Shown: piece after piece, positions 27,183 to 36,612 of the stretch
Layout of the letters: every line of letters starts with the position of its first letter
Numbering within the stretch: position 1 is the first letter of the stretch
NCBI GenBank assembly: GCA_003385635.1
Contig: QQUY01000002.1
Location: forward strand, 186,001 to 250,000
Direction: 5' to 3'
From: Acidobacteriota bacterium
GTDB lineage: Bacteria; Acidobacteriota; Blastocatellia; Pyrinomonadales; Pyrinomonadaceae
DNA length: 64,000 nt
Made by a program: the position numbers and the translations under genes
Notes under the pieces: model-generated
Seen by the model: only the letters and a program-made list of their open reading frames with translations
Told to the model about the DNA's origin: nothing
The model's database searches: none

Positions 27183-29207
27183 TTACGGTGCCGCCGTCGA
27201 ACTGGCAGTCCACTCGTTGTCATTCGGCTCATTGTCGGGAAAGCGCCTGTTCGGATCGAAGGTGACCTTCGAGACCTTTCGTCCTCCAAAGTCGAGAACC
27301 GCTTCAAACTCCTTTTTGCCGTCGAACCAGACATCGACAGGCCAACGGACTTCGGCCGAGGTGTCGCCTGTCATCTTCGCGTTAGGCATCTTCTTGATAG
27401 CAGGTCCGGAGGCCTCGAACTCGACGCCAAGAACCACCGGCGAGGGCATCTGACCGTCCTGACGAACAGTGACGATCGTCTTTCCGCGTTCGGTTCTGAC
27501 TCGTTCGATCGAACCGTTTACCGCCTCGGTCGTGAACAGCCAGTAGTACCAGAACCACCCCAAATCTTGTCCGAGCGCGTTGTCCATAAAGAACATGTAG
27601 TCCCAAGGCGAAGGATGCTTGAATGCCCACGTATGCGTATATTCGCTCATCGCTTTCTGGACTTCCTTGTCGCCGACTACCTCGCCGAGCATCGACAGCA
27701 TGAGCGGCGTTTTACCATAAGTTTGAAAGCCATAACCGGGTCCCGCAAAGTTTGCATTCCACATCATCGGGGCCTCGATCTCGTTTCCGCTGATGCTACC
27801 GTACCTTTGCCCAAGACCGTTCAGGTCCGGTTCTTCTCCTTCCCTGTGAGCGCGGGAGAGAATGTTCATATACTGATTGAATCCCTCATCCATCCAGCCG
27901 TATCGGCGTTCGTCTGTTCCGACCATCATCGGCCACCACTGATGCGCGACTTCGTGATCGGCAGCACCCTGGTTGGAATTGATCACCATCGGATACTCCA
28001 TCCCTGCACTCGGCCCGTCCTGAAGGGTCAGCTGCGGAAAAGGATACGGGGCCCACAATTCCGAATAGAACTCGAGAGCGTGACGGCTTAGCTCGGCTGC
28101 CCGTTCGAAATACCGTTCGCGTTCGGGGATGTGGACCATGTAGATCGGAACCGGCCCCTTGCCCGGGATGGTCGCGCGGGTCGCCTTGAAAACATAATCC
28201 CGCGCGGTCGCCCACGCAAAATCGTTGACGTTCTCGGCTATGAAATGCCAGACAAGATGATCTCCATCGACAGTCGATTTTCCGGGACCGACCTCGTCCG
28301 GACCAACGATCGTAATCTCCTCGTCCGACTCAAGGACTTTCGAAAGGCGTTCCAGAGCCTTTGGCGTGTACACCTCTTTCGGGTTCTGAAGTACGCCTGT
28401 ACCAGTGACGAGCCAGCCGGCGGGAACATCGATCTTCACATCGAAGCGACCGAAGTTATTGTGAAACTCGGCCGGACCTAGGTACGGATCGGTATTCCAT
28501 CCTCTCAGATCGTCGTATTTGGCGATCCTGGGAAACCACTGCGTCGGCTGAAAAAGCCTGTCGTCCCATCGCTGGGTCATCCGGTGACCCTGTCCGTTCG
28601 GTCCGCCCGGAAGCTTGGTGCTCCAATCGATCTCGATCGTCACTCGGCCTTTCGAAGGCACTGGTTTGTCGAGACTGATACTGCCGACCGTCTGGTCCAG
28701 CGACTGCGCGATCAGCCTTTTCGGAGGTTCTTCGCCATCCCTTGTCCGGATCCTCTGCGGCGCGAGATCGACTTCCCTTCCATCGACCGTTATTCGCGTG
28801 ATGACCATCCCGTCCGTGTTCTCGGCCGGAACTGAATACCCTCTAGGCACAAGGCCGCGGAAGATATTGTGGTCAAGGCGAAGGACTATCACTTCGAGAT
28901 CGTCCGGACTGTTATTGTGAAGAACGATCTTCTCACTGCCATGGATCGTTTGTGTCCAGGGGAGCAGGCGCGCGTTGATCGTGTAGTCTGTCTTCAGCTG
29001 CCAGTAGTTGGGGCCTGGACGGCCGGAGAAGTTGCGGGTCCCTGCTTTCATTGCGCGGCGAATCGAATCCGTCAGCGGCACGTCGCGCCGAATCGCACGG
29101 GTCGGATAGTCGATCGACTTCCTGATGGTGTTCTGCGCAGCGGTATCTGGTGCAAAAAGAAAAAGGGACTGGACAAGGACAACGGCGGCAATGATCTTAA
29201 TTCGCAT
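27183..29207 (-). CDS. Exported M1-family zinc aminopeptidase
   Basis: 674 residues with a signal peptide (1-24). N-terminal saddle domain, then the gluzincin core. The exopeptidase motif appears as SAGMEYP (GAMEN-like). The zinc site is HEVAH (residues about 419-423) followed 18 residues later by Glu in WMDEGFNQY. The catalytic Tyr is probably in the YGFQTYGKTP region. It removes N-terminal residues from peptides in the periplasm or outside. AGGT nine bases upstream of the ATG is a weak ribosome-binding site. Divergent from the gene at 29660. Confidence 0.92.
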   Translation of the reverse strand: MRIKIIAAVVLVQSLFLFAPDTAAQNTIRKSIDYPTRAIRRDVPLTDSIRRAMKAGTRNFSGRPGPNYWQLKTDYTINARLLPWTQTIHGSEKIVLHNNSPDDLEVIVLRLDHNIFRGLVPRGYSVPAENTDGMVITRITVDGREVDLAPQRIRTRDGEEPPKRLIAQSLDQTVGSISLDKPVPSKGRVTIEIDWSTKLPGGPNGQGHRMTQRWDDRLFQPTQWFPRIAKYDDLRGWNTDPYLGPAEFHNNFGRFDVKIDVPAGWLVTGTGVLQNPKEVYTPKALERLSKVLESDEEITIVGPDEVGPGKSTVDGDHLVWHFIAENVNDFAWATARDYVFKATRATIPGKGPVPIYMVHIPERERYFERAAELSRHALEFYSELWAPYPFPQLTLQDGPSAGMEYPMVINSNQGAADHEVAHQWWPMMVGTDERRYGWMDEGFNQYMNILSRAHREGEEPDLNGLGQRYGSISGNEIEAPMMWNANFAGPGYGFQTYGKTPLMLSMLGEVVGDKEVQKAMSEYTHTWAFKHPSPWDYMFFMDNALGQDLGWFWYYWLFTTEAVNGSIERVRTERGKTIVTVRQDGQMPSPVVLGVEFEASGPAIKKMPNAKMTGDTSAEVRWPVDVWFDGKKEFEAVLDFGGRKVSKVTFDPNRRFPDNEPNDNEWTASSTAAP

Positions 29208-29659
29208 TTCAGTTCAACCTGGAAGAATGATAATCGGTTCTAGTTTGTGGCGATAAATCTATCAGCCTTCTAATTCCGTTCCAAGTTCCTGGTTCCAATT
29301 TTCGAGTTTCCATTTCCAGATTCCTGGTTCCAAGTTCCAAGTTTCAAATCTCAAGCTTCGAAGATCTCCACGTTACTTTGCAATCTTTGAGATAACCTTC
29401 ATGCCCTTTGCGATAACCTTCGTGCACTCTGCGGTAAGTCTTCCTCTATCCGTTTCAAGTGTGAACGAAAGAAACAACCACCGAGGGGCACAAAGGATCA
29501 CGAAGCAGAAAGCGGCTTTCTGATTAAGCTCAGATCCCGGCACTTGGAACTCCTATCTCGGAACTTGGAACCGTAGAAAACCGTTGAGCAATTTGTCCCA
29601 TAGTCGAAGAACGCGATACCTTTAGCCCACAAGAATTCGAAATCTAACGAGAACCGATC
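29208..29659. repeat. Divergent promoter gap with period-7 arrays
   Basis: No gene. 29278-29361 is a 12-unit period-7 array (gttccaa, gttcctg, gtttcca and variants). 29541-29570 has four units of the complementary type (acttgga, actccta, tctcgga, acttgga). Between them are patches of the ctttgcgataaccttcgtgc repeat (29385-29445). The promoters of the two divergent genes must lie here but cannot be picked out with confidence. Confidence 0.7.
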
Positions 29660-31099
29660 ATGAAAAACATCCTGATCCTTTCAGCCGTGTTAGCAGCTGT
29701 CTTTTCGCAGCAAGTTTTTTCTCAGCCTCCAATGACACAGTCTCCCGACGAGGCACAGATAGTCACAACCGACATCGACAACTTTCTTGAGGCTCTCGAG
29801 AAAACTACTGCCGGCGGCAACAACGCCGCGGTCTTCAAGACACTGTACTTTGACCGCGGCTCGCCAGGCCTGAAAGAGTACGTTCGGAGGTTCCGGCTGA
29901 ATCCGGCTCAACTTGCGGAAGCTGTCGAAAAGCACAGGGATTCTTATGAGAACCTGAAGAATTTCCGCAAGAATCAAAGCGAGTTTGACTCGATATTCAG
30001 AAAAGACCTTCAAAAGCTGAAAGAGATCTATACGAGAGCCCTTTTCGCTCCAACCTATTTATTGGTTGGTGCCTATCGAGGGATCGGGCAGGCTTCCGCG
30101 GTCGGCCAACTAGTCACGGTCGAGACGAGCACGAAGAACGTCGAAAGGATAAGCACACTTGCGATCCACGAAGTAACCCACTTTCAGCAGGCGGTTGCGA
30201 TCGGCCCGGACAAGTATCAGGCTCTTTATTCACAGCCGAATAACCTTCTCGGACTGGTCCTACGGGAAGGCACCGCTGATTTCGTCACCTATCGACTTGT
30301 CGCCGAGAACCGCAGACCTTATTCAAGGCTTCGCCACCTTGAGAAGAACGAGATCGAGCTATGGGAGCGTTTCAAGGACGATCTGACGACACAGGATCAG
30401 AAGCTTTGGCTTGAGGCTTCATTCGACGACAGCGACGGCGGTTATTCATACATGCTTGGTTATCCGCTCGGGTACAAGATCGTCGCTGCTTATTACGAAA
30501 ATGCCGAAGACAAGTCTAGAGCGCTTGAAGAGATACTCGCCATCACCGATCCCCAAAGTTTTCTTGCGAAAAGCGGCTACAGCCCAAAGATCTCCAGCCT
30601 GGAGAAAGAACTGCGGTTCGGGAAGCCTGCCAAGGACGCACCGCCGGAGATCCAGGACTACAAGGAACTGATCGGAATTTCCGATTGCAAGAGCGTTTCT
30701 CGCTCGGCCAACACCGATTGGGGTGAACCAGTCGATATGGTCTGGACATTCCGGTATGAGCTAGGAGGAACGGCGGTAAGGGACGAAACGAAAAGAGCCG
30801 ACGGATTCCGCGCCGGTTCGATCAGGCAGTACAACGCGGATGACAAAAGCTGGTACGTCCATTACTACAGCAAGAACGGGCAGCCTTCCACGCTCCCATC
30901 CTGGAAAGGAGGCCGGGAGGGCAACAAGATCGAGCTGCTCACGGAACAGAAAGCGCCGAACGGAACGGACGGCTATTACCGGATCAGGTTCTACGACATT
31001 TCAGAGACGGGATTTAAGTGGCTTGGAAGCTGGACCAGCACCGACGGATCTTTTGTCTTCGACACCTGGAAGATCGAATGCACGAAACGAGCTTTGTGA
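29660..31099 (+). CDS. Exported putative zinc protease (HExxH, DUF2268-like)
   Basis: 479 residues with a signal peptide (1-21). A helical domain with HEVTH in LAIHEVTHFQQA and, about 40 residues on, EGTADFV, whose Glu is a plausible third zinc ligand. This HExxH...EGxAD layout occurs in DUF2268-like predicted proteases. The C-terminal 140 residues form a beta-rich lipocalin-like domain (VWTFRYELGG, YRIRFYDISETGFKW). Substrate unknown. The stop is directly followed by a 27-bp hairpin element that has an exact inverted copy at 61999. Confidence 0.7.
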   Translation: MKNILILSAVLAAVFSQQVFSQPPMTQSPDEAQIVTTDIDNFLEALEKTTAGGNNAAVFKTLYFDRGSPGLKEYVRRFRLNPAQLAEAVEKHRDSYENLKNFRKNQSEFDSIFRKDLQKLKEIYTRALFAPTYLLVGAYRGIGQASAVGQLVTVETSTKNVERISTLAIHEVTHFQQAVAIGPDKYQALYSQPNNLLGLVLREGTADFVTYRLVAENRRPYSRLRHLEKNEIELWERFKDDLTTQDQKLWLEASFDDSDGGYSYMLGYPLGYKIVAAYYENAEDKSRALEEILAITDPQSFLAKSGYSPKISSLEKELRFGKPAKDAPPEIQDYKELIGISDCKSVSRSANTDWGEPVDMVWTFRYELGGTAVRDETKRADGFRAGSIRQYNADDKSWYVHYYSKNGQPSTLPSWKGGREGNKIELLTEQKAPNGTDGYYRIRFYDISETGFKWLGSWTSTDGSFVFDTWKIECTKRAL

Positions 31100-31124
31100 G
31101 CCGTTTAGCGGCGGGCTTGCCCGC
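31098..31124. repeat. 27-bp hairpin element, copy 1
   Basis: Starts gagccgtttagcggcgggc and contains GCGGG-ctt-CCCGC-like self-complementarity. An exact inverted copy is at 61999-62025, and a partial relative is at 5047-5072. It overlaps the stop codon of the HExxH protein. The rest of the gap to 31382 holds cacgaaggtttcgcaagg-type repeats and no gene. Confidence 0.8.
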
Positions 31125-31382
31125 TTCATGAGCGGTGAGCGATCGTGCGTCAGTAGCCCGACCGTGAGGGAGGGCGAAGAGAAGCTTCGTGATGAGGATT
31201 CCACCACAAAGGACACGAAGGTTTCGCAAGGAGCGACTCGATTTGAAATAAACTTCGAATGCCTTTGAGTCGTTCGCGCATGCCTCTGTGTGCTTTGCGG
31301 TTAAATCTTCTTCTAACTTCTCAATTCGCTATCAGGAAGATTAGCCACGACGAACCCGAAATCTCAGAGAGGTCACGAAGAA

Positions 31383-32936
31383 CTATCGATAGCCGAACCA
31401 TTTTCCATCCCTGTCAAAGATCCAGTTATCCGGCAGGTCCCGAAGTTCGTATAGCGTAAAGGTCTCGGACTCAAAGAACACGTCCGGTTCATCCGACAAT
31501 TCTATCTGCCTCCTCGTCGCCGAATACCGTTCAATATCACTTAGTTCCCCGTCGTCGTCAGTATCTACCGGGCCTTCTCCCATTGGTTCGGTGTTTGTTT
31601 CGAGCACAAGAACTCTCGGATACCGCTCGAGGTCACCTTCTTGAAGTTCCGTTATCAGGGTCGCCTTCGTACTAAGAAACCAGTTGACCGCGGTATTTAC
31701 TCCGTAGGTCGTCACGACCAGATCGTCAGGCGACAGCAGACCGCTCTCGTTCAGCTTTTCAAGCTCGGCCTGAATCGCAGAGTTCGAGCCGTTCGTCATC
31801 ACGACGCTCATCGTCTCACCGAATGTCATAAAGACGGACGCACCAATAAGAAGAACCGCCGGCAATACACGCACGACTTTCGACTCCGCAAATTCCAGGA
31901 CATATGCGGACAAAACGATTGCAGGCAACGGAACGAACAGAAGAAAACGCGGAATAAGAGCCGTATCGATGAATGGCGCGGCAAACAGATAGATAAGCAG
32001 CAGATTGGCGAAAAGAAAGATGCGACCCGAAGCCGGAACCTCTCTGGATTTTTGCCTCAAAAGGAATGCAACTCCCGCAACCACAAGAAGTGGCACGAGT
32101 ATGCCGGCGAGGTAAAACATCTTGTCAGCGATCGATCCTTCGAGAATGAAAAGGCCCAGTAGAGAGTTCGCGATACTGCCGGCCGCGTATTCGACAAGGC
32201 GTCCGAATCGTTCGGGCACCGCAACAAGTATCACAACAGTTGAAACTGCAGTCGCTGCAACCCCCGCCGCAGCCAGATATACCGTCGGTTTTCTGAGTCC
32301 CTCGAAAATGATCGAAGCCGCAAGAAGCGAGGCCCCGAACATGAGCGCCGCCGCGAGGGTTCCGAAATGGGTAACGGCTATCAATGCCAAAAGACCAATG
32401 GATACAGCGACCCTGAAAGCCGATACCTTTTCAAGAAGATTCCCTACCGCAACAAACAGGAAGGCGAGAAGAAGAATCCCGAAAGCGTTCTTTTGAAGCA
32501 GTTCGGGCATATGAACAAAGTTCAGGGGCAGAAAAGCTCCGGCTGCGACGAGGAGCCATTTCCATTGCGACATTCCATCAACCTTCCCGACGCGCAATAC
32601 AAGCAGATAGACCGGAACCGCGGTCAATGCAGGGACCGAGGACATCAAGAACCGGCTTGCGGTAACCACGGCCTCCCCTGATTCCATCCCGAACACACCA
32701 AGGAAGCGGGCGATCCCGGCGTAGGTAAAAAATAGAAGAGGCAGGTCCGAGAAAGGAAGAACGCCCGTATCGATCAACGACCTGGTCTGAACGAAGTAGT
32801 AATAGGTGTGGTTGAACCATCCGGCAAATTCGGGCCGGAAGAACCAGATCGCGAGGGCGCGCGTGAGAAACGAAGCGGCAATTATCGAAAAGAGTATTGA
32901 GAGATTGCGACGTGACCCGATCACAAATTTGGTCAT
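31383..32936 (-). CDS. Polytopic GT-C-like membrane protein with an EF-hand-type loop
   Basis: 517 residues. About ten to eleven membrane segments (residues 10-395), then a soluble C-terminal domain (about 400-517). The arrangement, with a long first external loop (FFRPEFAGWFNHTYYYFVQTR) and small inter-helix loops, resembles GT-C lipid-linked-sugar glycosyltransferases of the ArnT/PMT type; no family-defining DD motif is obvious. The C-terminal domain contains DTDDDGELSDIE (31530-31565), which matches an EF-hand calcium loop at positions 1, 3, 5, 6, 8 and 12. Function is inferred only. No operon partner. Confidence 0.6.
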   Translation of the reverse strand: MTKFVIGSRRNLSILFSIIAASFLTRALAIWFFRPEFAGWFNHTYYYFVQTRSLIDTGVLPFSDLPLLFFTYAGIARFLGVFGMESGEAVVTASRFLMSSVPALTAVPVYLLVLRVGKVDGMSQWKWLLVAAGAFLPLNFVHMPELLQKNAFGILLLAFLFVAVGNLLEKVSAFRVAVSIGLLALIAVTHFGTLAAALMFGASLLAASIIFEGLRKPTVYLAAAGVAATAVSTVVILVAVPERFGRLVEYAAGSIANSLLGLFILEGSIADKMFYLAGILVPLLVVAGVAFLLRQKSREVPASGRIFLFANLLLIYLFAAPFIDTALIPRFLLFVPLPAIVLSAYVLEFAESKVVRVLPAVLLIGASVFMTFGETMSVVMTNGSNSAIQAELEKLNESGLLSPDDLVVTTYGVNTAVNWFLSTKATLITELQEGDLERYPRVLVLETNTEPMGEGPVDTDDDGELSDIERYSATRRQIELSDEPDVFFESETFTLYELRDLPDNWIFDRDGKWFGYR

Positions 32937-33142
32937 AGCATTCCAGTACGTCTGTCTTCGGAGTTAGTTCCCCTTTCCGACCAGCGTCCTGATTCTTTAC
33001 GCTTTTCTTCACTATGGTCAGGAACCAAAAGAAAACCGTGGTTTGAACATCATTTGCCGCTCGTGTCGCTTAATAGTTCTACTTCCCATAGAAGCGAGAT
33101 TTTCACACAGTTCATAACTCTCGGCTATAATCGGTCCTCGCA

Positions 33143-34369
33143 ATGTCATTTATAGAGGTACTTCGGCTGGCTATCGATTCGATGCGCTCTCACAAACTGC
33201 GCTCGTTCTTAACCCTGCTCGGAATAATTTTCGGCGTCGCGACTGTGGTCGTGGTCGTGTCGCTGATCGAGGGCTTTAATGCATACGTCGACGAAAAGAT
33301 AGCCAATATCGGTACGAACGCTTTTAGCGTCCAGAAATTCTCGATCGACGACTTTGCCAGCGTCGAATCCCTGAACTCCGCAAGACGCCGAAACAAGGAT
33401 GTGCGGATTGATGATCTTTACGCGCTGCGTGAGAAAGGCGGCTTCATAGCCGACGCGGCCGGCAAGGCGGGAACGATCGCCGATGTAAAGCTCGGTAGTG
33501 AAGAGCTTTTGAACGTCCGGGTAAATGCGACCACGCCAAACGTCGCACAGATCGAGAACATCGAGGCCGCAAGTGGACGATACTTCCTTGAGATCGAAGA
33601 AGAGAAACGCAAGTTCGTCACGTTCATCGGCTCCGAAGTCGCTGAGAAACTTTTCCCTGTTGAAGATCCCATCGGAAAGTTCATCAAGATCGATAACCGT
33701 CAATTTCGGGTTATAGGCGTCGGCGAAGAGCTGGGCTCGACCTTCGGGCAGTCGCGGGACATGTACGTCTCGATGCCCCTGACCACTTTCCTGTCCCTTT
33801 ACGGAATGCGCCGTTCGATCTCAATAAGCGTCGTATCGACCGGTCCCGAGACCTACGACGACGCTATTGAAGAAGCGCGAACACTGATGCGCGTCCGCCG
33901 GAAGCTCGAGCCGTCTGAGAAGGACAATTTCGGGATCGTGACTCCAAGTGCGATCAACGAGCTTCGTGACAACATCTTCGGGACCATTCAGGTCGCCGCA
34001 ATCGGCGTTACTTCGATCTCTCTCGTGGTAGGGGGAATAGTGGTGATGAACATAATGCTTGTAACGGTTACCGAGCGGCGGAAGGAGATCGGTTTGAGGA
34101 AGAGCGTCGGTGCGCGGCAGATGGACATCGTGAAGCAGTTTCTTGTCGAGTCTACATTGCTGGCCCTGATCGGCGGCTCGATCGGGGTCCTGATCGCCTA
34201 TTCGATCGCAGCGATCATCGCTCTTGCGACGCCGATCCCGACATCGTTGCCGATAGTCTGGGTGACGGTCGCATTGCTGGCGTCGAGTTCTGTAGGTTTG
34301 ATCTCGGGCGTCTATCCCGCCTGGCGAGCGGCGAGACTGGATCCGATCGAAGCGCTGCGATCGGAATAG
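33143..34369 (+). CDS. MacB/FtsX-type ABC transporter permease (1)
   Basis: 408 residues. N-terminal membrane helix (about 17-40) after MRSHKLRSFLTLLGIIFGV, a MacB periplasmic core domain (about 41-245), then three C-terminal FtsX helices (about 285-400) with VTERRKEIGLRKSVGAR and the terminal PAWRAARLDPIEALR. It fits permeases that work with a cytoplasmic ATPase to drive efflux or periplasmic processes. No ATPase gene is adjacent. A paralogue follows at 37725, and an inserted IS1595-type element separates the two. Confidence 0.92.
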   Translation: MSFIEVLRLAIDSMRSHKLRSFLTLLGIIFGVATVVVVVSLIEGFNAYVDEKIANIGTNAFSVQKFSIDDFASVESLNSARRRNKDVRIDDLYALREKGGFIADAAGKAGTIADVKLGSEELLNVRVNATTPNVAQIENIEAASGRYFLEIEEEKRKFVTFIGSEVAEKLFPVEDPIGKFIKIDNRQFRVIGVGEELGSTFGQSRDMYVSMPLTTFLSLYGMRRSISISVVSTGPETYDDAIEEARTLMRVRRKLEPSEKDNFGIVTPSAINELRDNIFGTIQVAAIGVTSISLVVGGIVVMNIMLVTVTERRKEIGLRKSVGARQMDIVKQFLVESTLLALIGGSIGVLIAYSIAAIIALATPIPTSLPIVWVTVALLASSSVGLISGVYPAWRAARLDPIEALRSE

Positions 34370-34401
34370 GAGTATGGCCACGAATTTCACGGATTTCACA
34401 G

Positions 34402-34409
34402 ATTGTTTT
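34402..34409. repeat. Target-site duplication, left copy
   Basis: attgtttt immediately outside the left inverted repeat. The identical octamer is at 37610-37617 outside the right one. Eight base pairs is the usual duplication for IS1595-family insertions. Confidence 0.92.
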
Positions 34410-34433
34410 GGGAATTATATACTTTACACACAC
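34410..34433. repeat. Left terminal inverted repeat
   Basis: 24 bp beginning GGGAATTATATACTT. It differs from the right repeat at one base (T instead of G at position 16), which changes TTGACA to TTTACA. It contains the last codons and stop of vsr. Confidence 0.92.
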
Positions 34434-34840
34434 TCGGAATCGGTTAGTTCGCGAATGCCCGTGATAATCCGGTCGCCGTCCTTCAGCTCGCATTCCCAGA
34501 ACCGCATCACCCGCCAACCCTTTTCTTCCAGCTCCTCCGTCACCCGCTTGTCCCTCGCCTTGTTCCTTGACAGTTTGTCCTTCCAATAGGCTTTTGAGGA
34601 CTTTGGAGCGCGGTAACAGTTTGGGCATCCGTGCCAAAAACAGCCGTCCAAGAACACGGCGAGTTTGGCTTTTGGAAACGCGAAATCCGGTTTGCCCGGA
34701 AGCGGCAGATGCCGCCTCCAACCCGTGACCTTATTCGCTCGAAACAGCGAAGCGATCTTAGCTTCCGTGCTTGCGTTCCCTTTGGACTTCACCTGAGCCA
34801 TTATCCGGGACCGCTCTGTCTGAGAAACCGTGTCAGTCAT
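34424..34840 (-). CDS. vsr: Very short patch repair (Vsr) DNA mismatch endonuclease
   Basis: 138 residues, the normal Vsr length. Vsr nicks beside T:G mismatches that arise when 5-methylcytosine deaminates, and so protects the methylase's recognition sites. Motifs: MAQVKSKGNASTE (N-terminal), GKPDFAFPKAKLAVFLDGCFWHGCPNCY (catalytic Asp and zinc-binding His/Cys), and GWRVMRFWECEL. It overlaps the endonuclease gene by 8 bp, so it is translationally coupled. The last codons (SECV, stop TAA) are encoded in the left terminal repeat of the mobile element, which fixes the C-terminus to the element boundary. Confidence 0.95.
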   Translation of the reverse strand: MTDTVSQTERSRIMAQVKSKGNASTEAKIASLFRANKVTGWRRHLPLPGKPDFAFPKAKLAVFLDGCFWHGCPNCYRAPKSSKAYWKDKLSRNKARDKRVTEELEEKGWRVMRFWECELKDGDRIITGIRELTDSECV

Positions 34841-35588
34841 CGGCCTCTTCCGTTTCGACGGCTTCGATCCAGTTGTCGTTATATCGAATCAGGCGCAGAA
34901 CGTGATGCTCTTCGATAATCCCCGGATTCTGCTTGATCCGAAACTTGTAGGCGGACGCGGGGACAGTGTGTATGACAGTGAATTGCGCTCCGTGAGGTTG
35001 CCAAGTGAAACAGTGCCGGTCCGATTCTCTGTCAAAGCCCTCGAAGTTCCTGTTCTTGTTCAGCCGCCATTCGTACTCCGCCGGAATGAATCGGGCGGCC
35101 TCGCTCTCGAACATAGCAAACTCCAGAGTTCCCATACTCCGAATGAACACAAAGATTCGCAGATCGTCGTGGTGATGGAGCGACTCGTCAACTCTGGCAT
35201 TCCAAACGTCCAACACGGCCCGTCCCGTCCGTTGTATGTCCTCAAACACATCGTGAACCCCGGCTGAATAAAGCGGATTGTTTCGGCCTGAAATCAACCG
35301 CACGGACTTTTGCCTGAACGGATACTTGGCTTGCACTGTTTTGACAGTCCAAGCGCAGCCGTCCCATACGACATCCGCAAGACCGAGAGGACTGGCCCGA
35401 TGATCGCCGCTGATCGCGGACGCGAAAATACTCGCGAAGTCGTCTCCAGTGATATTGGAGTGACCGATCGCGAGCCTGTGAATGATTCGCTTGCCAATTT
35501 CGATGGCTAGTTCGTGGGAGAGTTCTCCGAGGCCGTGGGGACAGTTACGCCGCTCTCGTTGCCCTCTCAGTCTGATTCTGTTCGGCAT
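34833..35588 (-). CDS. Putative type II restriction endonuclease of the mobile R-M module
   Basis: 251 residues, family not recognised from sequence. The call rests mainly on position: it sits between an m5C methyltransferase gene (44-bp overlap) and vsr (8-bp overlap). A PD-(D/E)xK-like core is plausible in SPLGLADVVWDGCAWTVKTV: an Asp, then a strand with xVK, with Thr in place of the acidic residue. DDLRIFVFIRS and FTWQPHGAQFTVIHTVPA are further beta strands. The large overlap with the methylase gene raises the possibility of a later start. Recognition site unknown. A specificity or methylation-dependent nuclease role cannot be excluded. Confidence 0.65.
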   Translation of the reverse strand: MPNRIRLRGQRERRNCPHGLGELSHELAIEIGKRIIHRLAIGHSNITGDDFASIFASAISGDHRASPLGLADVVWDGCAWTVKTVQAKYPFRQKSVRLISGRNNPLYSAGVHDVFEDIQRTGRAVLDVWNARVDESLHHHDDLRIFVFIRSMGTLEFAMFESEAARFIPAEYEWRLNKNRNFEGFDRESDRHCFTWQPHGAQFTVIHTVPASAYKFRIKQNPGIIEEHHVLRLIRYNDNWIEAVETEEADD

Positions 35589-36612
35589 AGATGACCTTTT
35601 CGAGTATCGCCTTTACGATAGGTACGGGAACGGCGTTTCCGGCCTGTTTCCGCGTCTGAGAATCGTTGCATACTATCTCAAAGGAATCGGGGAAGCCTTG
35701 AAGGCGGAGCATCTCTCGCGGGCTAAGTCGCCGCTCTCCGTCCACTAACAGATAGTTGTAGGAAGCTCCGGCCCTCAACGCGCAGGAAAAAGGGTGGCTG
35801 GATACGTTGCCGGACTTGTTCTCGTGCCAGATCATCGGAGACTTTTTCGCCTTGTGTTTCGTGTGTCGGGACTTGCGAATCCTCTCCGAAACGTAATGCC
35901 TTTCGTCAGGCTTCTTTTCGAGAATATCCGAAAGCGGTTTCATTTTCTTGTCGCCGGACGGGAACTCGAACGGCTTTGCGGAATCCCGGAAGCCGACAAT
36001 GAACACTCGCTCCCGTTTCTGCGGAAGCCCGAAATCCTTCGCGTTCAACACTTGATACTCGACATCGTAGCCGAGCTCATCCTCAAGAATCTCGATGATC
36101 CGCTCGAAGGTCTTTCCTTTGTTGTGGGAAACCAACTGCTTCACGTTCTCAAGCACGAACGCCTTCGGCTTTTTCGCTTTGAGAATCTTTGCGATGTCGA
36201 AGAAGAGCGTTCCCCTGGCATCTCCGAAGCCTTCGCGATTGCCGATGATGCTGAACGGTTGACACGGAAATCCCGCGAATAAAATGTCAAAATCCGGGAC
36301 GTTTTTCATCTGCAACCGGGAAACGTCCCCTTCAGGCGTGATCCCGTAATTATGCTCGTACGCCTTCCTCGCTTCCTTGTCGATGTCGCAAGCGAAGACG
36401 CACTTCAGCCCCAGTTCGTCGGCGGCCTGATGAAAGCCGCCGATCCCGCAGAACAGATCCGCGTAGGTCAAGGCGGACTTGTCGCCCCAATAATCGCCAA
36501 GTTCAAGTTGAGGCTGTTTCTCTGATCGAGCAACAGCCTTTACCACCTGATCGAATTTGCCGAATAACGGGTTTGTTTTTACAAGCTCCAGTTTCTTTGG
36601 CTTCTTAGGCAT
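35545..36612 (-). CDS. dcm: DNA (cytosine-5) methyltransferase
   Basis: 355 residues with all main C5-methyltransferase motifs in order: I, ADLFCGIGGFHQA (AdoMet loop); IV, AGFPCQPFS with catalytic Cys117; VI, VLENVKQL; VIII, QKRERVFIVG; IX, RRLSPREMLRLQGFP; X, KQAGNAVPVPI. The target-recognition region lies between VIII and IX (about 225-290). It protects sites cut by the partner endonuclease. The start codon overlaps the transposase stop by 8 bp, so expression depends on transposase transcription. The recognised sequence cannot be read from the protein. Confidence 0.95.
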   Translation of the reverse strand: MPKKPKKLELVKTNPLFGKFDQVVKAVARSEKQPQLELGDYWGDKSALTYADLFCGIGGFHQAADELGLKCVFACDIDKEARKAYEHNYGITPEGDVSRLQMKNVPDFDILFAGFPCQPFSIIGNREGFGDARGTLFFDIAKILKAKKPKAFVLENVKQLVSHNKGKTFERIIEILEDELGYDVEYQVLNAKDFGLPQKRERVFIVGFRDSAKPFEFPSGDKKMKPLSDILEKKPDERHYVSERIRKSRHTKHKAKKSPMIWHENKSGNVSSHPFSCALRAGASYNYLLVDGERRLSPREMLRLQGFPDSFEIVCNDSQTRKQAGNAVPVPIVKAILEKVIYAEQNQTERATRAA

